The notes: generated by a model from the sequence alone, not told the origin. Positions 49,547 through 57,820 are shown, counted from the stretch's first letter. The stretch is 64,000 nucleotides of DNA from Antarctobacter heliothermus (GCF_002237555.1 NZ_CP022540.1:1682501-1746500), one strand, 5' to 3'. A program made the numbers and translations.

Positions 49547-50922
49547 GAGATATGCGCGAAAGTTGGTGATGCCCTGAGGGGCGACATATCATGGCGGTGT
49601 CGAAGCGCCGTCAATTCTCAACCGAGAAAGGGATATGCCACATGCAAGAGAATACCATCACCCAGCTATCTGATCCATCCGGGATTTCGCCGGACCCGCT
49701 GACCGACCTCATCCGGGACGGCGCGCGCAAGCTGATCGAGCAGGCGATTGAGGCGGAACTGTCCACGCTGCTTGGCGCCTTTGCCGATCACAAGCTTGAG
49801 GATGGTCGCGCAAGACTGGTTCGTCATGGGCACCTGCCCGAGCGTGAGATTTTGACCGGTGTCGGGCCTGTTGCCGTGACGGTGCCGCGTGTGCGGGACC
49901 GCAAGCCGGGCACGGACAAGATCGCGTTCACGCCCAGCATCCTGCCGCGGTATCTGCGCAAGGCAAAGTCGGTCGAAGAGCTGCTGCCCTGGCTTTACCT
50001 GAAGGGCGTGTCCACCGGCGATTTCAGTGAGGCGCTTGCCGCCCTGCTGGGGCCACACGCCAAGGGCCTCTCGGCCACTACGATCACGCGGCTGAAAGCG
50101 GACTGGTGGTCCGAGTACGAGGCCTGGGAAAAGCGTGACCTCGGCACCCGGCGGTTTCTCTACATCTGGGCCGACGGCGTCTATTTCAAGCCGCGAAGGG
50201 CCGAGGAAAAACAATGCGTTTTGGTGATCGTGGGTGCGGATGAATACGGCCGCAAGGAGCTGCTGGCCATGACCGACGGCTTCCGCGAAAGCACTCAGAG
50301 TTGGCGCGAGGTTCTGCTCGATCTCAAACGCCGCGGACTGAAGCAGGATCCCAAGCTCGCCATAGGCGACGGCGCCCTGGGGTTCTGGGCGGCACTGCGC
50401 GAGGTCTTCCCCTCGACACAGGAGCAGCGGTGCTGGCTCCACAAAACCATGAACGTGCTCAACGCGCTGCCGAAATCGGTGCAAGCCAAGGCCAAGGCGC
50501 ACCTGCACGACATCTGGCAGGCCGAAACCCGAGCCGCGGCGTCGGCCGCCTTCGACTTCTTCGTCGATGCCTACGGCGTGAAATGGGACAAGGCAGTCGC
50601 CAAGTTGGTCAAGGATCGGGATGCACTACTGACCTTCTACGACTACCCGGCCGAACACTGGAAACACATCCGGACGTCAAATCCGATCGAGAGCACGTTC
50701 GCCGCCGTCAGACACAGGACGAAACGCACCAAGGGCTGCCTCAGCCGCAAGACTGGGCTCGCCATGGCTTTCCGGCTGATGATGTCTGCTCAGACGAAAT
50801 GGCGAAAACTCGACGGGCGGAATCGCCTCCCGGAGGTCATCAGCGGGGTTGAGTTCCGCGACGGCGTCCGCCAACTTCAAAACGCCGCCTGATCACGCGT
50901 CACCAACTTCTGCGCATATCTC
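49547..50922 (+). mobile_element. IS256-family element
   Basis: Inverted repeats GAGATATGCGC-AAAGTTGGTGA-like on the left (49547-49569) and its complement on the right (50900-50922) bracket one transposase gene. Flanking bases differ (CAGCCTGCGG left, ACCGTCTCTT right), so there is no 8-9 bp duplication; it has probably recombined since insertion. Confidence 0.85.
49642..50892 (+). CDS. IS256-family transposase
   Basis: A 416-residue transposase with the mutator-type DDE: ADGVYFK (D), AIGDGALGFW (D) and SNPIESTFAAVRHRTKRTKGCLSR (E). Helix-rich N-terminus (LIRDGARKLIEQAIEAELSTLL) and zinc-free. Complete and probably active. The start at 49642 has an AAAGGGAT site; 49591 is the alternative. 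Confidence 0.9.
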   Translation: MQENTITQLSDPSGISPDPLTDLIRDGARKLIEQAIEAELSTLLGAFADHKLEDGRARLVRHGHLPEREILTGVGPVAVTVPRVRDRKPGTDKIAFTPSILPRYLRKAKSVEELLPWLYLKGVSTGDFSEALAALLGPHAKGLSATTITRLKADWWSEYEAWEKRDLGTRRFLYIWADGVYFKPRRAEEKQCVLVIVGADEYGRKELLAMTDGFRESTQSWREVLLDLKRRGLKQDPKLAIGDGALGFWAALREVFPSTQEQRCWLHKTMNVLNALPKSVQAKAKAHLHDIWQAETRAAASAAFDFFVDAYGVKWDKAVAKLVKDRDALLTFYDYPAEHWKHIRTSNPIESTFAAVRHRTKRTKGCLSRKTGLAMAFRLMMSAQTKWRKLDGRNRLPEVISGVEFRDGVRQLQNAA

Positions 50923-51090
50923 ACCGTCTCTTAGGAAATAACTCTATTTGGCCCCATAAGCGCTGACGTCAGACAGTTAGAGCGAGGTATAAGATATTGA
51001 TTCCAAATATGTTTCTCGGATATCCTGAGGTAACTTTGTCCCGATTTCCACCTTTTGCCCCCGCTGACGGGGCGGTATCGAAACATGCAG

Positions 51091-51113
51091 GGCGCCCGAT
51101 GGGCGCCTTTTCC
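51091..51113 (+). terminator. Terminator-like hairpin before the Tex30-like hydrolase gene
   Basis: GGCGCCC (51091-51097), GAT, GGGCGCC (51101-51107), then TTTTCC. A strong hairpin with a T-run, only about 20 bases before the next gene. No gene ends before it, so it may be an attenuator or close a short RNA. Confidence 0.6.
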
Positions 51114-51128
51114 ATTCACAGGGCGGAT

Positions 51129-51788
51129 ATGGCATCTCTGCACTTCCTCATTGATGGCGGCGAACCAGGGTGTCCCACTGTACTGCTGGCACATGGTGCC
51201 TGTGCTCCGATGGACACGCCATGGATGCACAGCATCATCAAAGGGCTTGCTGTTAGGGGGTTTCGCGTTGTCCGGTTCGAATTTGCCTACATGGCGGCGC
51301 GGCGCACCGGTGGAACCAAACGCCCCCCACCCAAGATCGAACTGCTGCAGGCTGAATTTCGCGCCGCCATTGCCAGCCTGTCCCATGACGGACCGTTGAT
51401 CATCGGCGGCAAAAGCATGGGGGGACGTGTCGCCAGCCTGATTTCCGACGATCTGCACGCCGCAGGCCGCATTTCCGGGTTGCTTTGCCTTGGCTATCCG
51501 TTCCACCCCCGTGGCAAGCCGGAAACACGCCGCACTGAACACCTCGCCGATCTGCGCGCTCCCACGTTGATTTGCCAGGGGACCCGCGATCCATTTGGCA
51601 CGCGGGAAGAGGTCAGCAGCTATAACCTTTCCGACAGGATTGTCCTGAAGTGGGTGGAGGATGGGGACCACGACCTGAAGACCCGCAAGAGCGTTACACG
51701 TCTTGGTCCAGAAGACAGTCTCATGCAGGTATGTGCCGAAACGGCCGCGTGGTGGTCCACCCTCGAGGAACGTTCGACCAACCGTTGA
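51129..51788 (+). CDS. Alpha/beta hydrolase, KANL3/Tex30 family
   Basis: A 219-residue hydrolase: HGACAPMDTPWMHSIIKGLAVRGFRVVRFEF, the nucleophile elbow GGKSMGGRVAS (Ser), CLGYPFHPRGKPETRRTEHLADLRAPTLICQGTRDPFG (Asp) and EDGDHDLK (His). This matches the bacterial Tex30/KANL3 group, whose substrates are unknown. ATG 51129 is used; the open frame upstream lies over the terminator-like hairpin. Codon use fits the core genome, so it probably is not part of the mobile cluster. Confidence 0.85.
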   Translation: MASLHFLIDGGEPGCPTVLLAHGACAPMDTPWMHSIIKGLAVRGFRVVRFEFAYMAARRTGGTKRPPPKIELLQAEFRAAIASLSHDGPLIIGGKSMGGRVASLISDDLHAAGRISGLLCLGYPFHPRGKPETRRTEHLADLRAPTLICQGTRDPFGTREEVSSYNLSDRIVLKWVEDGDHDLKTRKSVTRLGPEDSLMQVCAETAAWWSTLEERSTNR

Positions 51789-52074
51789 GGATAAGCGGCG
51801 CGCGCATTCAGCCCGTCACCCAGCATGGTGATCGTCCGCCTGTGGATAGCGTTTCACACGAACCCTTCCGCGATTTCTTGTGCAGCCTCTTGTGAATGCT
51901 TGCTCTGTGATGAGAAAATCTGCAAAAGCAGCGGCAGCGAGCAACCGGTCAGTCCGAGTTGGACAATTGACGTCCGGATCAGAGGCGTGGATCTAAAATA
52001 GAACGAAAAGACAGACGGTTAGGAAAATGGCAACGGCTTGCGAACCGTTTTCCGAACCGTTATCACAGAACGAC

Positions 52075-52151
52075 GGTCCCGTAGCTCAACTGGATAGAGC
52101 ACCTGACTTCTAATCAGGATGTTGGGGGTTCGAGTCCTCCCGGGATCGCCA
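52075..52151 (+). tRNA. tRNA-Arg (anticodon TCT)
   Basis: Acceptor arms GGTCCCG / CGGGATC with one G-T pair, D-arm GCTCAACTGGATAGAGC, anticodon arm CTGAC-TTCTAAT-CAG-like with TCT, T-arm GGGTTCGAGTCCTCC, and encoded G-CCA. All four arms fold. It stands at the edge of the second duplicated region, a usual integration site for islands. Confidence 0.96.
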
Positions 52152-52164
52152 AAATTCACTAAGT

Positions 52165-52888
52165 GCTGCTGTTGTTCGACATCCAAAGAGCGTTTTTTCG
52201 ACAAAAGTCGGTTTTGCACTTTGCGGACATTTGACTTCGATTTCGTCGGTTTTTGCCATGACCTATGAGACTGTACATGTTTGAGCGGCTTCGGGCAGGC
52301 CCCCGTCTAGGACGGTTTTCAATCTGCAGCCAAGGTTCCGTTTGAATTTTTGTTTTGAGTTATATTTTCATGGTTCATACGACGCCGCACTGCATCAGGC
52401 CCCTTGGACGGTCGGGTCAACGGCGCTCCTCAGTCACAGGCAGGCAGATCTCGTATCTGACGCTCGATTGCTTCACGCAGGTAGATTGGGCCGTAGTCCT
52501 GTCCATCGGGAGCGAACCGTTCGATCTGCTTCGCCCTTAGATGAGCCAGAATCGTGTGCCGGTGTAAGCCGGTTTCTGCTTCTATGACGGTGGGCGTGAT
52601 GAACCTTTTATGGAACGCCTCGATGTCTTGTTCAGTCATTCGCATCTGCAAGCGCCGTGTTTTTGGATGCGGACTTTCAGTGGCGGGCGTGTGACCCGCT
52701 GCGACAAAAGCCAGGAAGCCTCCCTTTCCACGCAGGCCAACCGATCGACCAAACTCGGCCGCGGACATTTGCCCAATTAAATTCGTAGCGGTTGTTGTGG
52801 ATTTTGCGTTCCGCACATTAAAGAGGTTTATCTCTGATCGCTTCACGACAAAACCGTGATACCCAAATACACCCTCACATTTTCCTAA
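52165..52888. repeat. Direct repeat, copy 2 (about 720 bp)
   Basis: Same orientation as 44617-45338 and diverged from it. It starts about 14 bases after tRNA-Arg and ends about 30 bases before the IS1595 left end. It holds a non-coding part and the better-preserved TniQ-like 3' part. Confidence 0.85.
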
Positions 52889-52918
52889 CGAAATGTCGTG
52901 GGCCCTGACGTATTGAAT
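52430..52918 (-). pseudogene. TniQ-like gene 3' fragment, copy 2 (interrupted by IS1595)
   Basis: Open frame of the copy-2 gene: EGVFGYHGFVVKRSEINLFNVRNAKSTTTATNLIGQMSAAEFGRSVGLRGKGGFLAFVAAGHTPATESPHPKTRRLQMRMTEQDIEAFHKRFITPTVIEAETGLHRHTILAHLRAKQIERF. The C-terminal helix-turn-helix is intact. The 5' side is cut by the IS1595-type transposon; a further fragment (LGATRQELRSLEKDGILVPRTKVSTIK) lies at 55711-55815 and is then cut by IS21. Such modules occur in TniQ-type target proteins, but this is tentative. Confidence 0.6.
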
Positions 52919-53062
52919 GGGGCCTATATACTTAACTAGCCGCATACAGGATTCTTGAAAACGCAACACATGCGTGCTACATGTCCCGAAGCAGCCCTTG
53001 CTTGGTGAACGGCCCCCGGGCCTCCTCGTGATAGCCAAGATCGCCAACATGGCGGGCTGCAC

Positions 53063-53717
53063 CTAGTAGTACAGTTTTGTTCCGTGCGACCAAAGATCAT
53101 ACTCTCTCGTGATCATGTGCTTGATCATGTCGTATGATCGCGTATCGGCGCGCTCCCACTTTCTCTGAATCGCCCAAGCGCAGTAATCGGCGACTTGGAG
53201 GCAAGGGTCGCAGTAAGATGGACGGAATTCAACCGCCCATCGCGCGGCTTTAATTGTTTGGCGCATCACGTCATCCAATTTTGTGCAGTAGGTCAATCGT
53301 TGTTTTTTTTCCGATTGACGCTGCTGTAACAAGCAATTCGTCGCCCGCACTGACATGTGGCGCTATCCCATATCTCAACGTATAATACCAAGGGCGCTTG
53401 TAAAACTCTGCCTTAGAGGTTGCGACGTGGGGCTGGGCTTTGGCCTTTTCGCAAATTGTTGCTTGTATTCTCACATCGTGCTTTAGGATTTCCTCATAAA
53501 CCCGGTCACGGACCTCTTGTTTGTCCACGGTGGCGTGAAAATAGTCGCCGATAGGCGACCCATCCCAAATCATTTCTCGACGTAATTTCACCAAGTCGGC
53601 TGCTACTGCGAGATCACTAAGGGTGATGGTGCAGATGATGAAGTACTTTGAGACATTCGGATTGCGGTTGAACGTGAAGCATCCTGCCTCATCAGAAAAA
53701 AGGTACTTCTTTGACAA
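53063..53717 (-). pseudogene. DUF3800 family protein, frameshifted at an A-run
   Basis: The first part (KKYLFSDEAGCFTFNRNPNVSKYFIICTITL, DLAVAADLVKLRREMIWDG) is a clear DUF3800 N-terminus with the SDEAG motif, and the second part (WAVEFRPSYCDPCLQVADYCAWAIQRKWERADTRSYDMIKHMI) its QxAD C-terminus. The frames join at a run of eight A (53303-53310 region); one A fewer restores a single 217-residue protein. DUF3800 has an RNase-H-like fold and occurs with defence genes; function unknown. Low GC. Confidence 0.75.
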
Positions 53718-53725
53718 TCGCCGCC

Positions 53726-54704
53726 CTACTCAATAATTTTGTTCATCTCATCAAACAAGTACGGTGCAACGGTCACCGCCTTCCTGCGCTTAACCATCTC
53801 TTTAAATTGCTCGATGTCACTGCACATTTCCATCATGCCTTCAACTTTTCCAATCTGGCGCGTGAGAATTGTTCGCCCTTCGCTTGTAAGCCACTGATGG
53901 AACCTAGCGCGGCGTTTCCCCTCGTCGGTTATGTTCAGTTTATCCAACTCAGCTTTCACATAGCCATGTTCTATAGGGTCATAGACATACTTGTTAATGA
54001 ATCGACTATAGTACTGCGGGCGGGACCGGGCTGACGTTGGCGCATTGTCGTATAACCTATCCAGCTCGGCAAAAAATGAGTCTGGAAACGTGTGTATCCA
54101 TTTCTGGAGGCCATCTGCAATGTAGCGCTCCAAGAGCAAGCGTAGCGCGTCATGGCCGCGATCTGTTTGGAAGCCAGTGGCTTCGTCCACAAGTGCCACG
54201 ATGCCAACTCGGGCGAACGCTCGAACAAGAATTTCAGCTTTTTCAGCGATGTGCTTTTGCTGCTTGCTTAGAGCATCATTCGACCTAGCGGATAGAATTG
54301 CCTCGCAAATGTCCGCCAAGACCGTTGCGTCGTATCCGTAAGCGAGCGCCCCCTTGTCAGTTCGAAACAACAGAGGCTCTTTGGTCACATCCCTTAACTC
54401 TTTGGAAACATAGGGTGAAAGTGTTCTTTTGGGCAACAAAATACGCGAGGCGGTCACCGCCGCCCCTGGAACTTCCGCCGCGTGACATGCCTAAAGAGCT
54501 GACCATTCCCCGCTGGTGTATCACTCGGGTGCCATCTTCAAGTACGTAGCAGGGTATCTGCACGTCACTGATTGCCAGAATACCCCCGTATCGCGCCCTT
54601 GGGGTGTTCTGTTCGTCTTTATCTGCTGCCCCAACGACTTTATTCACCACATCGTCAAATGTGCCATCCGTAATCGGTTGAATGAGGTCTTTCTTGTCAG
54701 CCAT
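53726..54704 (-). pseudogene. P63C-domain protein, frameshifted at an A-run
   Basis: The N-terminal part (MADKKDLIQPITDGTFDDVVNKVV, ARYGGILAISDVQIPCYVLEDGTRVIHQRGM, GGGSSRGGGDRLAYFV) overlaps the transposase stop by 8 bases. The rest (RTLSPYVSKELRDVTKEPLLFRTDKGALAYGYDATVLADICEAI, VGIVALVDEATGFQTDRGHDALRLLLERYI) is the P63C domain. The join is at CCAAAAGA; removing one A restores about 325 residues. The family occurs in mobile elements; role unknown. DUF3800 starts 8 bases later. Confidence 0.75.
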
Positions 54705-55626
54705 TGATCAGCCCTTTGTAGGTCAGCCGCTTCTCAACCATGCGGTCAATTGTCATTCCGATGAAATCCATGGTGCCAATCTGCGCCGTGTTATGGCGGA
54801 ATGAGAATTCCTTCACATAGCGGTGCAGGTGCTTGGCGCTCATGTAGTGATAGATGCCGATGAAACCGCGCTTGAGAAGCGACCAGAAGCTTTCGATCCC
54901 GTTGGTGTGCGCCATGCCGTTCACGTACTGTCCGACGCTGTGATTGACCTGAACGTGGTTATAGTTGCGCGAAAGGTCATGATAGCTGCGGAATGTATCG
55001 GTGACGACAGTGGAGCCGCGACGGACGTTCTGGCGAATGAAGCCTTGCAGGGTCTTCTTGCTAACATCGGCAACGGGCATGGCGCGGACTTCACCGGAGG
55101 CAGTGCGCATCCCGACAACGGGCGTCTTGCCGACAGCGCCGCGACCGGCACGCAACTTCTTGTCCGAATGCTTATTGGCCTCTTTGCCGCCGATGTAGGT
55201 TTCATCAACCTGCGTCTGACCACCTGTGTGGTTGCCACCTTCGGCCAGCCATGTCTCACGGATACGCTGCGCAAGGAACCATGCGGTTTTCTGAGTGACG
55301 CCAAGTTCGCGCGCCATCTGGGCGCTAGGGATGCCCTTGCGGGCGCTGGTGAGCATGAAGATCGCCAGCAGCCACTTAATGAGGGGGAGGCGGCTTTCGG
55401 CCAGAACTGTGCCAGTGCGAACGCTGAAATGCTTACGACAATCTTTGCAGTGGTATGGCATCGGCTTATGGTCTTTGCACTCGGTCACGGAAACCGAACC
55501 GCAGTGACCACAAACCGGCTCATCGCCCCAGCGCTTCGTCTCGAAAAACTTGCGCGCCGCTTCCTCATCCGGGAACTTCTGGAAGAACTGGAAGGTAGAG
55601 AGGGTTTCGGGCTTCGGCTTGGACAT
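54697..55626 (-). CDS. IS1595-family transposase (ISXO2-like)
   Basis: A 309-residue transposase: zinc ribbon CGHCGSVSVTECKDHKPMPYHCKDC, helix-turn-helix LTSARKGIPSAQMARELGVTQKTAWFLAQRIRE, and DDE-type catalytic residues in QVDETYIGGKE, VTDTFRSYHD and NGIESFWSLLKRG. Complete. It overlaps the P63C gene start, so the passenger genes are probably translated from its mRNA. Confidence 0.94.
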   Translation of the reverse strand: MSKPKPETLSTFQFFQKFPDEEAARKFFETKRWGDEPVCGHCGSVSVTECKDHKPMPYHCKDCRKHFSVRTGTVLAESRLPLIKWLLAIFMLTSARKGIPSAQMARELGVTQKTAWFLAQRIRETWLAEGGNHTGGQTQVDETYIGGKEANKHSDKKLRAGRGAVGKTPVVGMRTASGEVRAMPVADVSKKTLQGFIRQNVRRGSTVVTDTFRSYHDLSRNYNHVQVNHSVGQYVNGMAHTNGIESFWSLLKRGFIGIYHYMSAKHLHRYVKEFSFRHNTAQIGTMDFIGMTIDRMVEKRLTYKGLING

Positions 55627-55710
55627 TGGGTCAGGCTCCTTCTGGAACCTGTGTAACTTAACTAGCCAAGCATGGCAGGTCGAATTTGGCTAGTTAGGTA
55701 TATGAGCCCC

Positions 55711-55815
55711 AATTTAATGGTTGATACCTTTGTTCGTGGAACAAGAATGCCGTCCTTTTCGAGCGACCTAAGTTCCTGCCGGGTCGCCCCAATTTTTTCA
55801 CGTAGCGCGATTTGG
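55711..55815 (-). pseudogene. TniQ-like gene middle fragment
   Basis: Reads RYVKKLGATRQELRSLEKDGILVPRTKVSTIK on the minus strand, in line with the fragment at 52430-52918 and cut on both sides (IS1595 and IS21). Remaining 5' part of the gene is not found in the window. Confidence 0.5.
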
Positions 55816-56461
55816 TGTCAATCGGCTCGCAATCTTGACCCCCTATCGGCATCCAAAAATGACCCCCTGCTGCGCCCTCGGGCGCCTGTCTCGAAGCGGT
55901 GTAGCCACCACACAGCGCAGCCGTATCGGGCCAGCGGGAGTTCGTTTATTCCCTGGTCTTGAAGCGCCAGCTTTCGTTGCCGGTTTCGACGATCTCACAA
56001 TGGTGGGTAAGACGGTCGAGGAGCGTAGTGGTCATCTTGGCGTCGCCAACGACGGAAGGCCATTCACCGAAGTCGAGGTTGGTGGTCACGATGACCGAGG
56101 TGCGCTCGTAGAGGCGGTTGATGAGGTGGAGCAGCAACTGGCCGCCGGTCTGGGCGAACGGGAGGTAGCCAAGCTCGTCAAGGATCAGGAAGTCGAGGCG
56201 GCACAGCAGGTCGGCCGTGCGCCCCTGCCGGTCGGCACGAGCTTCGGCATCGAGCTTGTTCACCAGGTCCACGACATTGAAGAAGTGCCCCCGTTTGCCG
56301 CGCCGGATGCAGGCCCGGGCGATGCTCATGGCAGGGTGGGATTTGCCGGTCCCGGTGCCACCGATGAGCACGACATTGCGCTGCTGTTCGAGGAACTCAC
56401 CAGAGGCCAGATCGCGCACCAGCGTCTCGTTGACCGGCGTTTCTTCAAAGCTGAACTCGTC

Positions 56462-56499
56462 CACTGCCGGCAGTGGTTCGCTTTGCGAACCACGAGAGA
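56462..56499 (+). repeat. Hairpin insertion family A, copy 4 (in istB)
   Basis: 38 bases, element orientation on the plus strand: CACTGCCGGCAG, stem GTGGTTCGC / GCGAACCAC around TTT (9 perfect pairs), end GAGAGA. Removal gives EVDEF. Confidence 0.85.
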
Positions 56500-56592
56500 G
56501 ACCTCTTTCGCCAGGGGCAGCTTGGCGATGGTCATCTGGTATTTGATCGAGCGCGCCTGCTTCTCGCTGATCTCGGCATTCAGCAGGTCGCC

Positions 56593-56633
56593 CCCTCTCG
56601 GCAGCATGCTACGCATGCGCCTGCCGGGCAGTG
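56593..56633 (-). repeat. Hairpin insertion family A, copy 3 (in istB)
   Basis: 41 bases, element orientation on the minus strand: CACTGCCCGGCA, stem GGC-GCATGC / GCATGC-T-GCC with one bulged T around GTA, end GAGAGGG. Removal gives QIVGDLL. Confidence 0.88.
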
Positions 56634-56666
56634 GACGATCTGCTGCGGTTCGTGCTGACGCTTCAC

Positions 56667-56694
56667 TGTCACGCTGGAAGCGTGCCTCCGTCAC
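56667..56694 (-). repeat. Hairpin insertion family B, copy 2 (in istB)
   Basis: 28 bases. Minus strand: GTGACGGAGG then hairpin CACGCT-TCC-AGCGTG and ACA. Removal gives TVVKRQH. Confidence 0.8.
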
Positions 56695-56748
56695 GACGGT
56701 GATGATCTCATCGTAGGCGGCCTTCATGCCGTAGAGCTTCAGCTGGGT

Positions 56749-56775
56749 CGTGCCGGAGGCACGCCTTCGGCGTGA
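56749..56775 (+). repeat. Hairpin insertion family B, copy 1 (in istB)
   Basis: 27 bases. Plus strand: CGTGCCGGAGG then hairpin CACGCC-TTC-GGCGTG and A. In frame; removal gives LDATQLK. Confidence 0.8.
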
Positions 56776-57032
56776 CGCGTCCAGCGCCTGTGATCTTTCC
56801 ATGGTTGGGTCTCCTGAGGCTGTCGTAACGTTGGCAATCGGCCACGGGCTCGCAGGTCAGTCGTAACGCGTCCGGCGTATCAATGGTCAACGGCGGCGGC
56901 GGTTCACGATATCGGGCCAGGATGTTGATGACGACCGAGGCGGCAGGGGCTCCTTCGTTCAGGGCTTCGGCACAGGCAGCGTCCACCGCATCCAATCCGT
57001 CGGTCGGGATCATGCTCAGGATCTGGACCATT

Positions 57033-57073
57033 CACTGCCCGGCAGGGCATTGCGCAGCAATGTCCCGAGAGGG
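57033..57073 (+). repeat. Hairpin insertion family A, copy 5 (in istA)
   Basis: 41 bases, plus-strand orientation: CACTGCCCGGCA, stem GGG-CATTGC / GCAATG-T-CCC with a bulged T around GCA, end GAGAGGG. Removal gives exactly GDRQMVQ. Confidence 0.9.
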
Positions 57074-57321
57074 TGCCGGTCGCCGTTCGGCACCTTGCCA
57101 GGCTTGCGCTGCACACGCCGGATCGCTGGCGGCAGGTCCCAGTCCTTGAAGGGCGCGCCATTCCGGAGAGCGCCGGGCTTGCGAGCCAGAACAGGAATGT
57201 AGTGCAACGGGTCGTAGATGGCCTTGTCGCGCCCGAAGGCGCGGGCGTGCTGCCCCATGATCTTGCCGTCCTGCCAGAACTCGACCCGTTCGGCATAGGC
57301 GCGGATCTCGACAGGGCGGCC

Positions 57322-57339
57322 GTCATGCCAAAGGCATGC
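57322..57339 (-). repeat. Short hairpin insertion related to family B (in istA)
   Basis: 18 bases. Minus strand: GCATGCC-TTT-GGCATGAC, the same hairpin type as family B without the GGAGG arm. In frame (six codons); removal gives MRVGRPVE. Confidence 0.65.
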
Positions 57340-57432
57340 GACCCGCATGGCGCGGCCCTCCACCGAGTAGCGGTTCTTGTCAAACCGGACGAGGCAGGTC
57401 TTCGAGACCGACGCCGGCACGGCATGGAAGCC

Positions 57433-57473
57433 TCCTCTCGGCAGATTGCTTCGCAATCGCCTGCCGGGCAATG
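57433..57473 (-). repeat. Hairpin insertion family A, copy 6 (in istA)
   Basis: 41 bases, minus-strand orientation: CATTGCCCGGCA, stem GGC-GATTGC / GCAATC-T-GCC with a bulged T around GAA, end GAGAGGA. Removal gives GPFDGFHA. Confidence 0.9.
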
Positions 57474-57655
57474 ATCGAACGGACCGACGTAGGGCACAAG
57501 ACTCGCGCGCTCGTCCTGGAACACATTCCAGATCGTTCGATCCCGAAGCTCCTGATGCGGATTGGCCTTGGCCCAGGCAACACAGCGGTCCTCGAACCAG
57601 GCGTTGAGCTCGGCGTAGCTCCTGAACTTCGGCCGGATGTCGGAGTGCAGGGCCG

Positions 57656-57692
57656 TTCATTGAGGCGCCATTGGTTCAAGCCCAATGGACGG
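57656..57692 (+). repeat. Hairpin insertion family C, copy 2 (in istA)
   Basis: About 37 bases. Plus strand: TTCATTGAGGCGCCATTGG, TTCAAGC, CCAATGGACG. The stem CCATTGG / CCAATGG surrounds a seven-base loop. It coincides with loss of part of istA. Confidence 0.7.
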
Positions 57693-57785
57693 CGGATCGA
57701 CGAGGTAATGCCCGCACATCTGCTGGAACCGGCGGTTGTAGGCACGGTCGCGGCCGACGAAGATCGTGTCGACCGCGGTCTTCGC

Positions 57786-57820
57786 GTCCATTGTCCTCGG
57801 ACCAATGGCGGACAATTCCC
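57786..57820 (-). repeat. Hairpin insertion family C, copy 1 (in istA)
   Basis: 35 bases. Minus strand: GGGAATTGTCCGCCATTGG, TCCGAGGA, CAATGGAC. It aligns with family C copy 2 over GCGCCATTGG-type core. Removal gives NDSAKTA. Confidence 0.75.

Larger units (their letters stand above)
52919..55710 (-). mobile_element. IS1595-type transposon with P63C and DUF3800 passenger genes
   Basis: Terminal inverted repeats GGGGCCTATATAC-TTAACTAGCC (from 52919) and, at the other end, the complement of GGGGCTCATATAC-CTAACTAGCC (to 55710) match in 20 of 23 positions. The flanks TATTGAAT and AATTTAAT agree at 6 of 8, a possible worn target duplication. Inside are a transposase and two same-strand genes. Total 2.79 kb, larger than the simple 1-1.3 kb IS1595 form. 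Confidence 0.85.
55946..56802 (-). pseudogene. istB: IS21 helper ATPase IstB, disrupted by four hairpin insertions
   Basis: Starts MERSQALDA at 56802. With insertions removed it reads [105 protein letters not shown], then a normal AAA domain with Walker [13 protein letters not shown] and the end [12 protein letters not shown]. Insertions of 27, 28, 41 and 38 bases fall between these segments. The first three together leave the frame unchanged; the fourth shifts it. Outside the insertions I see no stop codon or other frameshift. Confidence 0.85.

Noticed and set aside
52019..52219. A 66-codon minus-strand frame over tRNA-Arg
   Set aside because: It is antisense to a well-folded tRNA; the PGRTRTPNILIRSQ type peptide is a common false gene over tRNAs.
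52919..55710. Perfect 8-bp target duplication of the IS1595-type transposon
   Set aside because: The flanks TATTGAAT and AATTTAAT agree at only 6 of 8 bases, so this is possible but not secure.
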